Shown: positions 41,654-53,552 of the stretch, piece by piece
Numbering within the stretch: position 1 is the stretch's first letter
Layout of the letters: each line of letters starts with the position of its first letter
From: Acidovorax sp. NO-1
Lineage (GTDB): Bacteria > Pseudomonadota > Gammaproteobacteria > Burkholderiales > Burkholderiaceae_C
Direction: 5' to 3'
Assembly: GCF_000238595.1 (NCBI RefSeq)
Contig: NZ_AGTS01000077.1
Location: forward strand, 1-64,000
DNA length: 64,000 bases
The notes under the pieces: model-generated
What the model was told of the DNA's origin: nothing
The model's database searches: none
What the model saw: only the letters and a program-made list of their open reading frames with translations
Made by a program: the position numbers and the translations under genes

Positions 41654-42413
41654 AGCCGTCGCGCAGATAGGCGCTTTGCGGATACGACGTGTCCATCACA
41701 CGGCGGGCGTCGTCACGAAGCTGGGTCATGCCCAGCGCATCATATGACTGAATGAGGATGTACAAGGCCTCTTCCAACGCCGGCACTCCCTGGTAGTCTG
41801 CCACGGCTGCCTGCGCGCGGCCGATTGCAGCCACGTACGCTCCCCGCTGAAAGTAGTAGCGGGCCACATGCACTTCATACTGGGCCAGCGAATTCACGAT
41901 GTACGTCATGCGCAGGCGAGCGTCCTGCGCATAGCGTGATTCGGGGAAACGCGTCACCAGCTCACTGAAAGCCTCGAAGGAATCCTTGGCAGCTTTCTGA
42001 TCGCGTTCGGAAAGATCCTGACGGGATATGAACGAGAACAAACCGAGGTTGTCGTTGAAGTTCACGAGGCCCTTGAGGTAGAGCGCGTAATCAAGGGCGG
42101 GGCTGGCGGGATGCAGCTTCATGAAGCGGTCCAGCGTGGCAATCGCCTGGGCTTTTTCACCGCCCTTGTAATGCGCATAGGCCTTGTCGATCTGGGCTTG
42201 CTGGGCCAACGGCGTACCTGCAGCACGCCCTTCGAGCTTTTCAAGCAGGGGGACCGCCTTGTCATAGGCGCCGCTGTTCATCTCATCCTTGGCTTCTGAA
42301 TGAATGCGGTTGGGGCTCCAGGTGGCCGTTTTGTCTTCGGTTGTGCTGGAGCAACCTGCCAGCAGACCGGCAAGCAGCAAGGCAGAAACGAGGGGCAATG
42401 GGGCACGCAGCAT
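41616..42413 (-). CDS. bamD: Outer membrane protein assembly factor BamD
   Basis: 265 residues. Lipoprotein signal with lipobox LLAGC (C21). Five TPR-like helical repeats follow (SGAYDKAVPLLEKLEGRAAG, ALYLKGLVNFNDNLGLFSFISRQDLSERDQKAAKDSFEAFSELVTRFPESRYAQDARLRM ...), ending DGFKEKSDPWWKFW. BamD is the essential lipoprotein of the BAM complex, on the periplasmic face of the outer membrane, recognising substrate beta-signals. Converges on the helicase gene with a 38-base coding overlap. Confidence 0.95.
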   Translation of the reverse strand: MLRAPLPLVSALLLAGLLAGCSSTTEDKTATWSPNRIHSEAKDEMNSGAYDKAVPLLEKLEGRAAGTPLAQQAQIDKAYAHYKGGEKAQAIATLDRFMKLHPASPALDYALYLKGLVNFNDNLGLFSFISRQDLSERDQKAAKDSFEAFSELVTRFPESRYAQDARLRMTYIVNSLAQYEVHVARYYFQRGAYVAAIGRAQAAVADYQGVPALEEALYILIQSYDALGMTQLRDDARRVMDTSYPQSAYLRDGFKEKSDPWWKFW

Positions 42414-42589
42414 CGAAGGCAGCTTTCAGCAAAAGAAGAAACGGGGTGCAGGATATCCGGGCCTCAAAGAGGCGGACGCAGTCGGCATCGCACGCACTTC
42501 GGAGCATTGTAGCGGGGCGGCGCCGGTAAAGAGGTGGAGTGCCGACAGCATTCGACGGGTCGGCGCGGCAGGCTTTCTACAATGGCTCC

Positions 42590-45500
42590 ATGTTTGTTCA
42601 CTTGCGCCTGCACACCGAGTTTTCCGTCGTTGACGGTACCAATCGAATCGATGAGGTGGCCAAGGCGGCCGCCAAAGATGGCCAGCCTGCGCTGGCCATC
42701 ACCGATCTCAACAACCTTTTTGGCGCGATCAAGTTCTACAAGGAAGCGCGAAGCAAGGGTGTCAAGCCCATCCTGGGGGCCGAGATTTTTCTGGAAGGCG
42801 AGGCGGGCGCAGCCCCCTCACGACTGATCGTTCTTGTGCAGAATCGCCAAGGTTACCTGAACCTGTCGGAACTGATCGCGCGTGCGTGGACGCGCAATGT
42901 CGTCAAAAACCTGGCGCTTTGTACCTGGGCCTGGTTGGAGGAGTTGTCGGAAGGGTTGATCGCACTGGCTGGGGCACAGGCCGGGCCTGTGGGGCAGGCG
43001 CTCCTGAAAGGGGACGAGCCGGGGGCCGCAGCGCTTGCCCTGCGCCTGGCAGGACTGTTTCCACACCGGTTTTACATCGAGTTGCAGCGCGCTGGCCGCG
43101 TGGACGATGAAAGCCATGTGGTGGCCGCGGCGCAACTGGCCGCCCGCCTGAGCTTGCCGGTGGTGGCAACCCACCCGGTGCAGTTCGCCACGGCCGATGA
43201 CTACGAGGCGCACGAGGCGCGCGTCTGTATTGCGGAGGGAGAGATTCTGGCCAACCCGCGCCGCGTGCGCAAGTTCACGCGCGACCAGTATTTCAAGTCG
43301 TCCGCCGAAATGCAGGCCTTGTTTGCTGACATTCCTTCTGCCGTTGCGAACACGGTCGAAATCGCACAGCGTTGCAACCTCACGCTGGTACTGGGCAAGC
43401 CCCAGCTGCCGGACTTCCCCACCCCCAACGGCATGCCGATCGACGAGTTTTTCCGGTTTGCCTCGTTCGAGGGGCTCGAGGAGCGTCTGAAACTTCTCTT
43501 CCCCAAGGAGTCCGACCGCAACCAGCACCGTCCTCGGTACGTAGAGCGGCTGGAGTTCGAGATCGGCACCATCCTCAAGATGGGGTTTCCGGGCTACTTC
43601 CTCATCGTGGGCGATTTCATCCAGTGGGCCAAGAACAACGGTTGCCCCGTGGGGCCTGGACGGGGGTCGGGTGCGGGCTCGCTGGTGGCGTATGCGCTCA
43701 AGATCACCGACCTCGACCCCCTGCAATACAACCTGCTGTTCGAGCGGTTTTTGAACCCCGAGCGGGTGTCCATGCCGGACTTCGATATTGACTTTTGCCA
43801 GTCCAATCGGGATCGGGTGATCGACTATGTGAAGGAAAAGTACGGCAAGAATGCCGTGAGCCAGATTGCCACCTTCGGAACCATGGCTGCCAAGGCCGCC
43901 ATCCGCGACGTGGGCCGGGTGATGGACATGAGCTACATGTTCTGCGACGGCATCTCCAAGCTGGTGCCGGGCAAGCCCGGCATGTCGTACACGCTGGCCT
44001 ATCCGCCCGAGGTCAAAAAAGACGGCGACAAGAACAACTACGCGCTGGAGCTTGAGCCGCTGCTGTACGAACGCGTGCAGAAGGAAGAAGACGTCAAGAC
44101 CATCATTGAGATGGCGCAAAAACTCGAAGGCATGACCCGCAACATCGGCATGCACGCAGGCGGAGTGTTGATTGCGCCTGGCAAGCTCACGGATTTCTGC
44201 CCGCTTTACCAGCAGCCGGGCAGCGAATCGGCAGTGAGCCAGTTCGACAAGGACGATGTGGAAGCCATCGGCCTTGTCAAATTCGACTTTCTGGGTTTGG
44301 CCACGCTCACCATCCTGGAGATTGCGCGCCAGTTCATCATGAAGCGCCACAAGGGGCAGGAAAACTTTGCGTACGACGCAGTCCCACTGGACGATGGGCC
44401 CACCTATCGGCTGTTCTCTGAGGGAAAAACGGAAGCCGTGTTCCAGTTTGAAAGCCGGGGTATGCAAGGCATGCTTAAAGAGGCGCGACCCAGCCGGCTC
44501 GAAGACCTGATTGCACTCAACGCCCTCTACCGCCCCGGGCCCATGGACCTGATTCCCAGCTTCGTGAATCGCAAACACGGCAAGGAAGTGGTGGAGTACC
44601 CGCACCCGCTGGTGGAGAAGGTGCTGGCAGAGACCTACGGGATCATGGTGTACCAGGAGCAGGTGATGCAGACCGCCCAGGTGCTGGGGGGCTACAGCCT
44701 GGGTGGCGCCGACATGCTGCGCCGCGCCATGGGCAAGAAAAAGGCCGAGGAAATGGCCGAGCACCGTGCCATTTTCCGAAAGGGCGCAGCCGAAAAGGGC
44801 ATCAGCCAGGAGAAAGCTGATGAGGTGTTCGACCTGATGGAGAAGTTCGCCGGCTACGGCTTCAACAAGTCGCACGCTGCCGCTTACTCCTTGCTCGCTT
44901 ACCACACGGGCTGGCTCAAGGTGCACTACACCGCCGAATTCTTCTGCGCCAACATGACCGTGGAAATGGACGACACCGACAAGCTCAAGGTGCTGTTCGA
45001 GGACGCGCAGAAAATGGGGCTCTCGTTCGAGCCGCCCGATGTCAATCGGGGCTTCTACCGCTTTGAGCCTGTCACCGACAGGATCATCCGATACGGCCTG
45101 GGCGCGGTGAAAGGAACTGGCCAGCAGGCCATTGAAGCCATCGTGGCAGCGCGCGAGGGGCGCGGAGACGGACCGCATGGGTCAACCAAAGGCCCTTTCA
45201 AGAGTCTTTTCGATTTTTGCCTGCGGGTGGACAAGGCCCGCATGAACAAGCGCACGGTGGAGGCCCTGATCAAGGCAGGTGCCTTCGACTCTATCCACAT
45301 GAATCGCGCGGCCTTGGTGGCATCCATCGACCGGGCCTTTGACTTTTCGGCGGCCACCCTGGCCAATGTGAACCAGGGGGGGCTTTTCGACATGATGGGC
45401 GACGACGCCCATGGCTCCAGCACGCAAGAGCCGGATCTGGTGGACGCCGTGCCCTGGGGTATCAAGGAGCGGTTGACGCAGGAAAAAACCGCTGTTGGGT

Positions 45501-46123
45501 TCTATCTTTCAGGGCATCTGTTCGATGAAGTGGCCACCGAAGTGCGCCGGTTTGTGCGCACCTCCATCGATGAACTGCTCGACAGCCGCGAACCGCAGGT
45601 GCTCGCGGGCATCGTCAGCGACTTCCGCGTGATCAATGGTCAGCGCGGCAAACTGGGCCTGTTTCGGCTGGATGACAAATCGGGCGTCATTGAGGCGTCT
45701 GCGGACGAAGCGCTGCTCAATACCTACCGCAACCAGCTCAAGGAAGACGAATTCGTCGTGATGATGGGACGCTTGCAGCTCGACCATTTCAGTGGGGGCC
45801 TGCGCGTGAAGGTGCAGCAGGTGTGGGACCTGGCGGGTGCGCGTTGCCGGTTCGGAAAATACCTGCACGTTCTGGTGGGCGACAAGGGGCCAGACGTGCA
45901 CCGCCTGGTCAAGGAGTTCCCTCCACGCCGCGAGGAGCTTGCCGAGGGTGAATTGTTCCACGGGCTGCGCGTGCGCATGGGTGTGCGCTGCATCGCCGAG
46001 GACGCCACAGCTGTGGCAGAACTACAGCTGGGCGAAAGCGCCCGGTTTTATCCCACGGACGCTGCATTGGCCGCCTGGACGGCCCAGGCAGGCAGCGGAT
46101 CGGCCACCGTGGTGTACGAGTAG
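42590..46123 (+). CDS. dnaE: DNA polymerase III alpha subunit
   Basis: 1177 residues (E. coli 1160). Replicative polymerase catalytic subunit. N-terminal PHP domain FVHLRLHTEFSVVDG and AITDLNNLFGAIKFYKEA: the metal ligands are degenerate (HLR for HLH, TDL for TDH), as expected where epsilon (DnaQ) does the proofreading. Polymerase active site GPGRGSGAGSLVAYAL and MPDFDIDFC (catalytic Asp pair), fingers, beta-binding region, and a C-terminal OB fold (VLAGIVSDFRVINGQRGKLGLFRLDDKSG). The ATG at 42590 starts the PHP domain and has no clear ribosome site; TACAAT lies just 7 bases upstream. Confidence 0.97.
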   Translation: MFVHLRLHTEFSVVDGTNRIDEVAKAAAKDGQPALAITDLNNLFGAIKFYKEARSKGVKPILGAEIFLEGEAGAAPSRLIVLVQNRQGYLNLSELIARAWTRNVVKNLALCTWAWLEELSEGLIALAGAQAGPVGQALLKGDEPGAAALALRLAGLFPHRFYIELQRAGRVDDESHVVAAAQLAARLSLPVVATHPVQFATADDYEAHEARVCIAEGEILANPRRVRKFTRDQYFKSSAEMQALFADIPSAVANTVEIAQRCNLTLVLGKPQLPDFPTPNGMPIDEFFRFASFEGLEERLKLLFPKESDRNQHRPRYVERLEFEIGTILKMGFPGYFLIVGDFIQWAKNNGCPVGPGRGSGAGSLVAYALKITDLDPLQYNLLFERFLNPERVSMPDFDIDFCQSNRDRVIDYVKEKYGKNAVSQIATFGTMAAKAAIRDVGRVMDMSYMFCDGISKLVPGKPGMSYTLAYPPEVKKDGDKNNYALELEPLLYERVQKEEDVKTIIEMAQKLEGMTRNIGMHAGGVLIAPGKLTDFCPLYQQPGSESAVSQFDKDDVEAIGLVKFDFLGLATLTILEIARQFIMKRHKGQENFAYDAVPLDDGPTYRLFSEGKTEAVFQFESRGMQGMLKEARPSRLEDLIALNALYRPGPMDLIPSFVNRKHGKEVVEYPHPLVEKVLAETYGIMVYQEQVMQTAQVLGGYSLGGADMLRRAMGKKKAEEMAEHRAIFRKGAAEKGISQEKADEVFDLMEKFAGYGFNKSHAAAYSLLAYHTGWLKVHYTAEFFCANMTVEMDDTDKLKVLFEDAQKMGLSFEPPDVNRGFYRFEPVTDRIIRYGLGAVKGTGQQAIEAIVAAREGRGDGPHGSTKGPFKSLFDFCLRVDKARMNKRTVEALIKAGAFDSIHMNRAALVASIDRAFDFSAATLANVNQGGLFDMMGDDAHGSSTQEPDLVDAVPWGIKERLTQEKTAVGFYLSGHLFDEVATEVRRFVRTSIDELLDSREPQVLAGIVSDFRVINGQRGKLGLFRLDDKSGVIEASADEALLNTYRNQLKEDEFVVMMGRLQLDHFSGGLRVKVQQVWDLAGARCRFGKYLHVLVGDKGPDVHRLVKEFPPRREELAEGELFHGLRVRMGVRCIAEDATAVAELQLGESARFYPTDAALAAWTAQAGSGSATVVYE

Positions 46124-46241
46124 TCCGGGCACTCGGCAATCGCTCGGTGAAATATCGTGAAGCCGGTAGCTTGAAAAAAACCGGATCAACGTCAGATTTC
46201 TCTCACGGCAGCGCCCCCCGCGGATCGCTAGAATGATTTTC

Positions 46242-46601
46242 ATGGCAACAAAACCACCTTCACCCCCCACCGCGCCGCCGGTTACACGGCCTGCGCGGGA
46301 TGACGGCGGGTCGGTCGTGCTCGAAAGGCGCACGCAAAAGACCCAGCCGCCCCAGATGTACCAGGTGGTCATGCTGAACGATGACTACACCCCCATGGAG
46401 TTCGTCATCGTGGTTTTGCAGGAGTTTTTCAGCAAGGACCGAGAACAAGCCACCCAGATCATGTTGAAAATCCACCTCGATGGCAAAGGCGTCTGCGGCG
46501 TTTATTCCCGTGATGTGGCTGCCACCAAGGTGGAACAAGTGCTTGACGCCGCCCTCAAGGCGGGCCACCCACTGCAATGTGTCAGTGAGCCTGTTGAATA
46601 A
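46242..46601 (+). CDS. clpS: ATP-dependent Clp protease adapter ClpS
   Basis: 119 residues. An N-terminal flexible Pro-rich tail ([14 protein letters not shown]) and the core [62 protein letters not shown]. The NDD residues and the Met of YTPMEF form the N-degron pocket. It delivers N-end-rule substrates to ClpAP. The ATG at 46242 is preferred to the in-frame ATG at 46233. 57 bases before clpA. Confidence 0.96.
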   Translation: MATKPPSPPTAPPVTRPARDDGGSVVLERRTQKTQPPQMYQVVMLNDDYTPMEFVIVVLQEFFSKDREQATQIMLKIHLDGKGVCGVYSRDVAATKVEQVLDAALKAGHPLQCVSEPVE

Positions 46602-46658
46602 CAGGTTTTTGATCCCGATCTAAAGTTATCCCTTCCACGCAAGCACAAAGGAGTTCAC

Positions 46659-49007
<2,349 letters not shown>

Positions 49008-49072
49008 GGCATGCAGGGTGATGCGCGGCGGGCCCACCGGCCAGCCGCTTTCCATCCAGGCGTCTTTACCCA

Positions 49073-49106
49073 GGCCGACCGTCCTTGCGACGGTCGGCTT
49101 TTTTAT
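49073..49106 (+). terminator. Intrinsic terminator of clpS-clpA
   Basis: gccgaccgtc and gacggtcggc form a 10-bp stem with a short loop, followed by ttttttatt. Confidence 0.92.
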
Positions 49107-49114
49107 TGTTAGCT

Positions 49115-49183
49115 CCCGTTTTGATAGCTACCAGCGCTTGATGGTTGAGCGTTTGAGCGCCATGAAGGCCAAAAATGGCGTGG
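49115..49183 (+). repeat. Palindromic repeat family A, copy 7
   Basis: gttttgatagctaccagcgc then a longer centre (ttgatggttgagcgtttgagcgc) and catgaaggccaaaaatggc. The centre is drifted but both flanks match. Confidence 0.7.
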
Positions 49184-49386
49184 AACGGGCGCAAGGTGCT
49201 ATGAGATTTGTAGTCTGCGCCTGCGCGTGCCCACTGCGCTGATACGTTTGCGAACAGGTCCGCAAGGTGACAGACACCCGCAGCGCGGCACTGCAGCACA
49301 TACTGCGCGCTTCCTGCACGAAAGGCGCGGCATGACGCTCTCCCTCCGACGTTTCGAACCTCCGCTGCGCGCAGCCGGAGCGTGCC

Positions 49387-50468
49387 TTGCGGGCGTCCAT
49401 CGCCGCATTCGCCATCATCAGCCTGTGTGTAGCGGTGGCTGCCTGTGGGGGAGGCGGCGGCGCCGACCCCGCACCCGGCCCGACACCCGGGGCGCCCGCT
49501 CCCGCGCCGTCCGCGCCTGCTCCTACGCCAGCACCGGCACCGGGCACCGCCAGTTACGGCGATCTGAACGGAGCTGCGCTGGGCGTGGACGCCTCGCTGA
49601 TCGGCGCGGTGCCTTTTCCGGCCGACAACGCGTGGAACACCGACATCAGCACGCGCCCGGTGGACTCCAACTCCGACAACCTGATCGCCAGCATCGGCCT
49701 GGACCGCGGCCTGTCCCCCGACTTTGGATCGGGCCTGTGGGAAGGCGCGCCCATCGGCATCCCTTACGTGGTGGTGCAGGGCAGCCAGCCGCGCGTGCCG
49801 GTGGTGTTTACCGACTATGCGGCCGAAAGCGACCCCGGGCCGTATCCCATTCCGCCCAACGCGCCCATTGAAGGCGGCCGGCCAGCGCTGGCGACCGCCA
49901 TGTGGTCGTCATCGACCGGGACAACAACCGCCTCTACGAGACGGGCAACAGCTACCCCCAGCCGGACGGCAGCTGGCGCACCTCCGGCGGGGCCGTTTTC
50001 CATCTCGACAGCAACACCGTGCGCCCCACGGCGCAGCCGCGCTGGACCAGCGCCGACGCGGCCGGCCTGCCGATTTTTCCGGGCCTGGTGCGGTATGACG
50101 AGGCCTCGCGCGGGCCGGGCGGCATACGGCATGCGCTGCGCTTTACCGTCAGCCAGACCCGCCGCGCCTATGTGCCGCCGGCCACGCACTGGGCCTCCAG
50201 CAGCACCAGTGCCAACCTGCCGCCCATGGGCATGCGCGTGCGGCTCAAGGCCAGCTACGTGATCCCGGAGAGCTTCTCGGCCGAGAGCCGGGCCATCCTC
50301 ACCGCGCTCAAGACGCACGGGATGATGGTGGCTGACAACGGCTCCAACTGGTTCCTGAGCGGCGCGCCCGACGAGCGCTGGAACAACGACCGCCTCAAGT
50401 CCGAACTGCGGCTGGTGCTGGGCCGGCATTTTGAGGTGGTGCGCATGGACGGGCTGGTCACGCCCTGA
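49387..50468 (+). pseudogene. Putative secreted lipoprotein of unknown function, frame broken by one missing base
   Basis: The first frame (TTG start at 49387) encodes a lipoprotein signal ending AVAAC (C20), an Ala/Pro linker, then DASLIGAVPFPADNAWNTDISTRPVDSNS ... FTDYAAESDPGPYPIPPNAPIEGG. The remainder continues only in another frame: SAGDRHVVVIDRDNNRLYETGNSYPQPDGSW ... WASSSTSANLPPMGMRVRLKASYVIP ... FEVVRMDGLVTP. Joining them needs one extra base near 49874-49882, within ggcggccggcc (probably ccc reduced to cc). The rejoined protein would have about 360 residues. Family not recognised. Whether the gene is truly broken or the sequence is wrong cannot be decided here. Confidence 0.72.
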
Positions 50469-50501
50469 GGGTCCATGCGCACAAGTTAAGCGCAGCGAAA
50501 T

Positions 50502-51800
50502 TCAGGGCTGCGCAGTCAGCCGCTCCAGCAGCTCCAGAGTCGGGTAGCCGTCCGCCACCGCGCCCACGCTCTGCTGATACCGCCGCAGTCCCGCCCGCGT
50601 GGCGGGGCCGGCCACGCCGTCGGGCTTGCCGGTGTCAAAGCCGCGCTCGTTCAGCGCCGTCTGCAGGGTGCGCACCTGCTCGCGCGACAGGGGTTGCAGG
50701 TCGCGGGGCCAGGCGGCCACCACGCCCGGCCCGCCGTCGATCTGCTGCGCCAGCAGCGCCACACCCAGCGCGTAGTTCACCGCGTTGTTGTAGCGCAGCA
50801 GGGTGCGAAAGTTGGGCCCCACCAAAAAGGCGGGCCCGCGCGCGCCGGCCGGGGCCAGGATGGACGCTTCGGCCAGCGTGGGCAACGTCTGTCCCTCCAC
50901 TGCCTGCACACCCTCTGCTGCCCACTGCGCCGCGCCCTGGCGCACGCTGAGCTCGGCCCGGGTGTAGTCAAAGCCCGGCGGCAGGCGCACCTCGGCGCCC
51001 CAGGGCTCGCCGCTGCGCCAGCCCGAGCGGGCGAGAAAGTGCGCGGTGGACGCGGCCACGTCCGGGATGCTGCCCCAGATGTCGCGCTGGCCGTCGCCGT
51101 CGGCGTCCACTGCGTAGGCCAGGAACACGGTGGGCATGAACTGCGTATGGCCCATGGCGCCGGCCCAGGAGCCCACCATGCGGTCGGCACCGATGTGGTC
51201 CTGGTCCACGATGCGCAGTGCGGCCAGCAGCTCGCCCTGCGCCCACGCGCGGCGGCGCCCTTCATGGGCGAGCGTGGCCAGCGCATCCACGGTGCGGAAG
51301 CTGCCGAAGTTCTGGCCAAAGTTGCTCTCCAGCCCCCAGATGGCCGTGAGCACCGGGGCGGGAACGCCATAGCGCGCGGCGGCGGCGTCCAGCACGGCCT
51401 GGTGCTCGGCCCGCTTGGCCTGGCCGTTGGCAATGCGCTGGGGTGAGGCCGCGCTGTCGAGGTAGACCCACGGCGGGCGCGTGAATTCGGGCTGGGATCG
51501 GTCGAGTTCCACCACGCGGGGCAGCCACTGGGCCTGGCCGAGCACGTCGCGCACGGTGTCAGGGCGGATGCCCGCTGCCAGTGCCTGCTGGGTGAAGGCG
51601 GCGCGCCAGGCGGAAAATTCTGCGGTGTGCGGATCGGCAGGCGTGGAGGGCGTGGACAGGGCGGGTGGGGGTGGCGCGATGGGTGGCGCGTTTTGTTGCG
51701 ACGTGGGTGGCGAGGTGGCAGATGCGCAGCCGGCCAGCGCCAGGGCTGCTGCCATGGGCCACGGTGCCAAGGTGCGCAAAAGGGAGTTCGGTGCGTGCAT
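50502..51800 (-). CDS. Lytic murein transglycosylase (MltB/SltB family) with peptidoglycan-binding domain
   Basis: 432 residues. Signal peptide with lipobox ALAGC (C25), a Pro-rich linker, then the MltB-type domain: FSAWRAAFTQQALAAGIRPDTVRDVL, the catalytic Glu in IWGLESNFGQNFGSFRTVDALATLA, GSWAGAMGHTQFMPTVFLAYAVDADGDGQRDIW. C-terminal residues of about 370-430 (LSREQVRTLQTALNERGFDTGKPDGVAGPATRAGLRRYQ) form a peptidoglycan-binding domain. It cleaves glycan strands with formation of 1,6-anhydromuramic acid, as an outer membrane lipoprotein. Stop 34 bases from the end of the converging lipoprotein gene. Confidence 0.93.
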   Translation of the reverse strand: MHAPNSLLRTLAPWPMAAALALAGCASATSPPTSQQNAPPIAPPPPALSTPSTPADPHTAEFSAWRAAFTQQALAAGIRPDTVRDVLGQAQWLPRVVELDRSQPEFTRPPWVYLDSAASPQRIANGQAKRAEHQAVLDAAAARYGVPAPVLTAIWGLESNFGQNFGSFRTVDALATLAHEGRRRAWAQGELLAALRIVDQDHIGADRMVGSWAGAMGHTQFMPTVFLAYAVDADGDGQRDIWGSIPDVAASTAHFLARSGWRSGEPWGAEVRLPPGFDYTRAELSVRQGAAQWAAEGVQAVEGQTLPTLAEASILAPAGARGPAFLVGPNFRTLLRYNNAVNYALGVALLAQQIDGGPGVVAAWPRDLQPLSREQVRTLQTALNERGFDTGKPDGVAGPATRAGLRRYQQSVGAVADGYPTLELLERLTAQP

Positions 51801-51852
51801 GGCCCCATTGTCCCGCGTGCCGACTTATCCCCTGTGTCTGTGTGTTGCACTA

Positions 51853-51915
51853 TCGTTTTGATAGCTGCTAGCGCTTTATGGATATGCGCTGGGGGCCAAA
51901 AACACCTTAAAACCG
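51853..51915 (+). repeat. Palindromic repeat family A, copy 8
   Basis: cgttttgatagctgctagcg, ctttatggatatgcgctggg and ggccaaaaacaccttaaaac: near consensus. It occupies the region between the divergent transglycosylase and sbcB genes, so it probably overlaps one or both promoters. Confidence 0.85.
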
Positions 51916-51949
51916 GTTACATTTGACGGCTGTTCCCGCCCCGCCCGCC

Positions 51950-53395
51950 ATGCACGCACACACCTTTCTCTGGCACGACTACGAAACCTTTGGCGCCAAC
52001 ACACGGCGTGACCGGCCTGCGCAGTTCGCGGCCATCCGCACCGATGCCGAGCTGAACGAAATCGGCGAGCCGCTGATGCTGTACTGCCAGCCCGCCAACG
52101 ACTATCTGCCCGACCCGGTGTCGTGCCTCATCACCGGCATCACGCCCCAGCAGTGCCTGGAGCAGGGCGTGCCCGAGCACCAGTTTGCCGCGCGCATCGA
52201 GTCCGAGTTTGCGCAGCCCGGCACGATTGGCGTGGGCTACAACACCATCCGGTTTGACGATGAGATCACGCGCTTCATGTTCTGGCGCAACCTCATCGAC
52301 CCCTATGCGCGCGAGTGGCAGAACCAGTGCGGCCGGTGGGACCTGCTGGACGTGGTGCGCATGACCTATGCGCTGCGGCCTGACGGCATCACCTGGCCAA
52401 AGAAGGACGACGGCACGCCCAGCTTCAAGCTCGAACATCTCTCCAAAGCCAACGGTCTGGTGCACGAGGCCGCACACGATGCGCTGTCGGACGTGCGCGC
52501 CACCATTGCGCTGGCCCGCCTCATCCGCCAGCACAACACCAAGCTGTTCGACTTTGCGCTGAGCCTTCACAAGAAGGACCGCGTGGCCGCCGAGCTGCGG
52601 CTGCCCGCCACCACAGTCACGGCGCGGGCGTTTCTGCATGTGTCGGGCATGTTCCCCACCGAGCGTGGCTGCCTGGCCGTGATGTGGCCGCTGGCCAGCC
52701 ACCCCACCAACAAGAACGAGCTGATCGCCTGGGACCTGGCCCACGACCCGCGCGAACTGGCCACTTTGAATGTGGAGGACATCCGCCTGCGCATGTTCAG
52801 CAAGGCCGATGCGCTGCCCGAGGGCGTCACGCGCCTGCCCATCAAGACCATCCACCTGAACAAGTCGCCCATGGTGGTGGGCAATGTGAACACGCTCACG
52901 CCCGCGCTGGCGCAGCGCTGGGGCATCGACCTGGCCCAGGCCGCGCAGCACGCCGAGGTGGCGTGCGCGCTGCCCGACATGAGCGGCATCTGGCCGGCGG
53001 TGTTTGCCCGCCCGCAAGAACCCGCGCCGGATGTGGACCAGGACCTGTACGGCGGTTTTGTGGGCAACAACGACCGGCGCCTGCTGAACGACCTGCGCAC
53101 CCTGAGCGGCGACCAACTGGCCAAGGCGCGTGCGAACTTTGACGACCCGCGCCTGGCCGAGCTGCTGTGGCGCTACCGGGCGCGCAACTTTCCGCAGACG
53201 CTGTCGCCCGAGGAGCAGGAACGCTGGGAGGCCCACCGCGCCGCCTGCCTGTTCGACGGGCAGGGCGGGGCGCGCACGGTGGAGCAGTTGTTTACCGAAA
53301 TCGACGAACTCTCGGAGACCGCCGACGACGAGCGCACGCAGGACATCCTGGGTGCCTTGTACGATTACGCTGAACACATCGCACCGGAAAGGTAG
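51950..53395 (+). CDS. sbcB: Exodeoxyribonuclease I
   Basis: 481 residues (E. coli 475). 3'-5' single-strand DNA exonuclease acting in mismatch repair and recombination control. DEDDh residues: D10 and E12 in WHDYETFG, the GYNTIRFDDEITRFMFWRN block, and HEAAHDALSDVRATIALARLI. The ExoI-specific SH3-like and C-terminal helical domains follow (LNKSPMVVGNVNTLTPALAQRWGID). The ATG at 51950 is used; a TTG at 51923 in the same frame has less support. A family B repeat starts at its stop codon. Confidence 0.95.
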   Translation: MHAHTFLWHDYETFGANTRRDRPAQFAAIRTDAELNEIGEPLMLYCQPANDYLPDPVSCLITGITPQQCLEQGVPEHQFAARIESEFAQPGTIGVGYNTIRFDDEITRFMFWRNLIDPYAREWQNQCGRWDLLDVVRMTYALRPDGITWPKKDDGTPSFKLEHLSKANGLVHEAAHDALSDVRATIALARLIRQHNTKLFDFALSLHKKDRVAAELRLPATTVTARAFLHVSGMFPTERGCLAVMWPLASHPTNKNELIAWDLAHDPRELATLNVEDIRLRMFSKADALPEGVTRLPIKTIHLNKSPMVVGNVNTLTPALAQRWGIDLAQAAQHAEVACALPDMSGIWPAVFARPQEPAPDVDQDLYGGFVGNNDRRLLNDLRTLSGDQLAKARANFDDPRLAELLWRYRARNFPQTLSPEEQERWEAHRAACLFDGQGGARTVEQLFTEIDELSETADDERTQDILGALYDYAEHIAPER

Positions 53396-53500
53396 CCCCC
53401 CTGAGGCGCTGCGCGCCTTCCCCCCTGAGGGGGGACGCACCCGGTGGCCTGGCAGAGCCAGTTCCACGGGTGCGCTGGCGTCAAGGGCGCGCCGGTATAT
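53396..53500 (+). repeat. GC-rich palindromic repeat family B, copy 2
   Basis: ccccctgaggcgctgcgcgc, cttcccccctgaggggggac, then cacccggtggcctggcagag and ccagttccacgggtgcgctgg. Contains two hairpins: ccccc/ggggg, and cacccg...cgggtg. It starts immediately after the sbcB stop codon. Confidence 0.8.
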
Positions 53501-53552
53501 ATCGTCCCGCCTTGCACGTAGACCAGATGAAACAGAGCAGCCGCAGATTTTT

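Larger units (their letters stand above)
49008..49386 (+). other. Non-coding stretch after clpA
   Basis: About 380 bases without a credible gene. It holds the clpA terminator and repeat A copy 7. The remainder (about 49185-49386) shows no recognised element; an ATG at 49332 opens a frame that does not match any family. Confidence 0.5.

Noticed and set aside
42818-45178. Minus-strand open frame of 786 codons opposite dnaE
   Set aside because: Shadow frame in GC-rich DNA; the translation is His/Val/Leu-rich without motifs, while dnaE on the plus strand is certain.
49332-49871. Open frame starting at the ATG at 49332 as the true lipoprotein start
   Set aside because: It is in a different frame from the signal peptide and the conserved domain, and its translation is Arg-rich without similarity.
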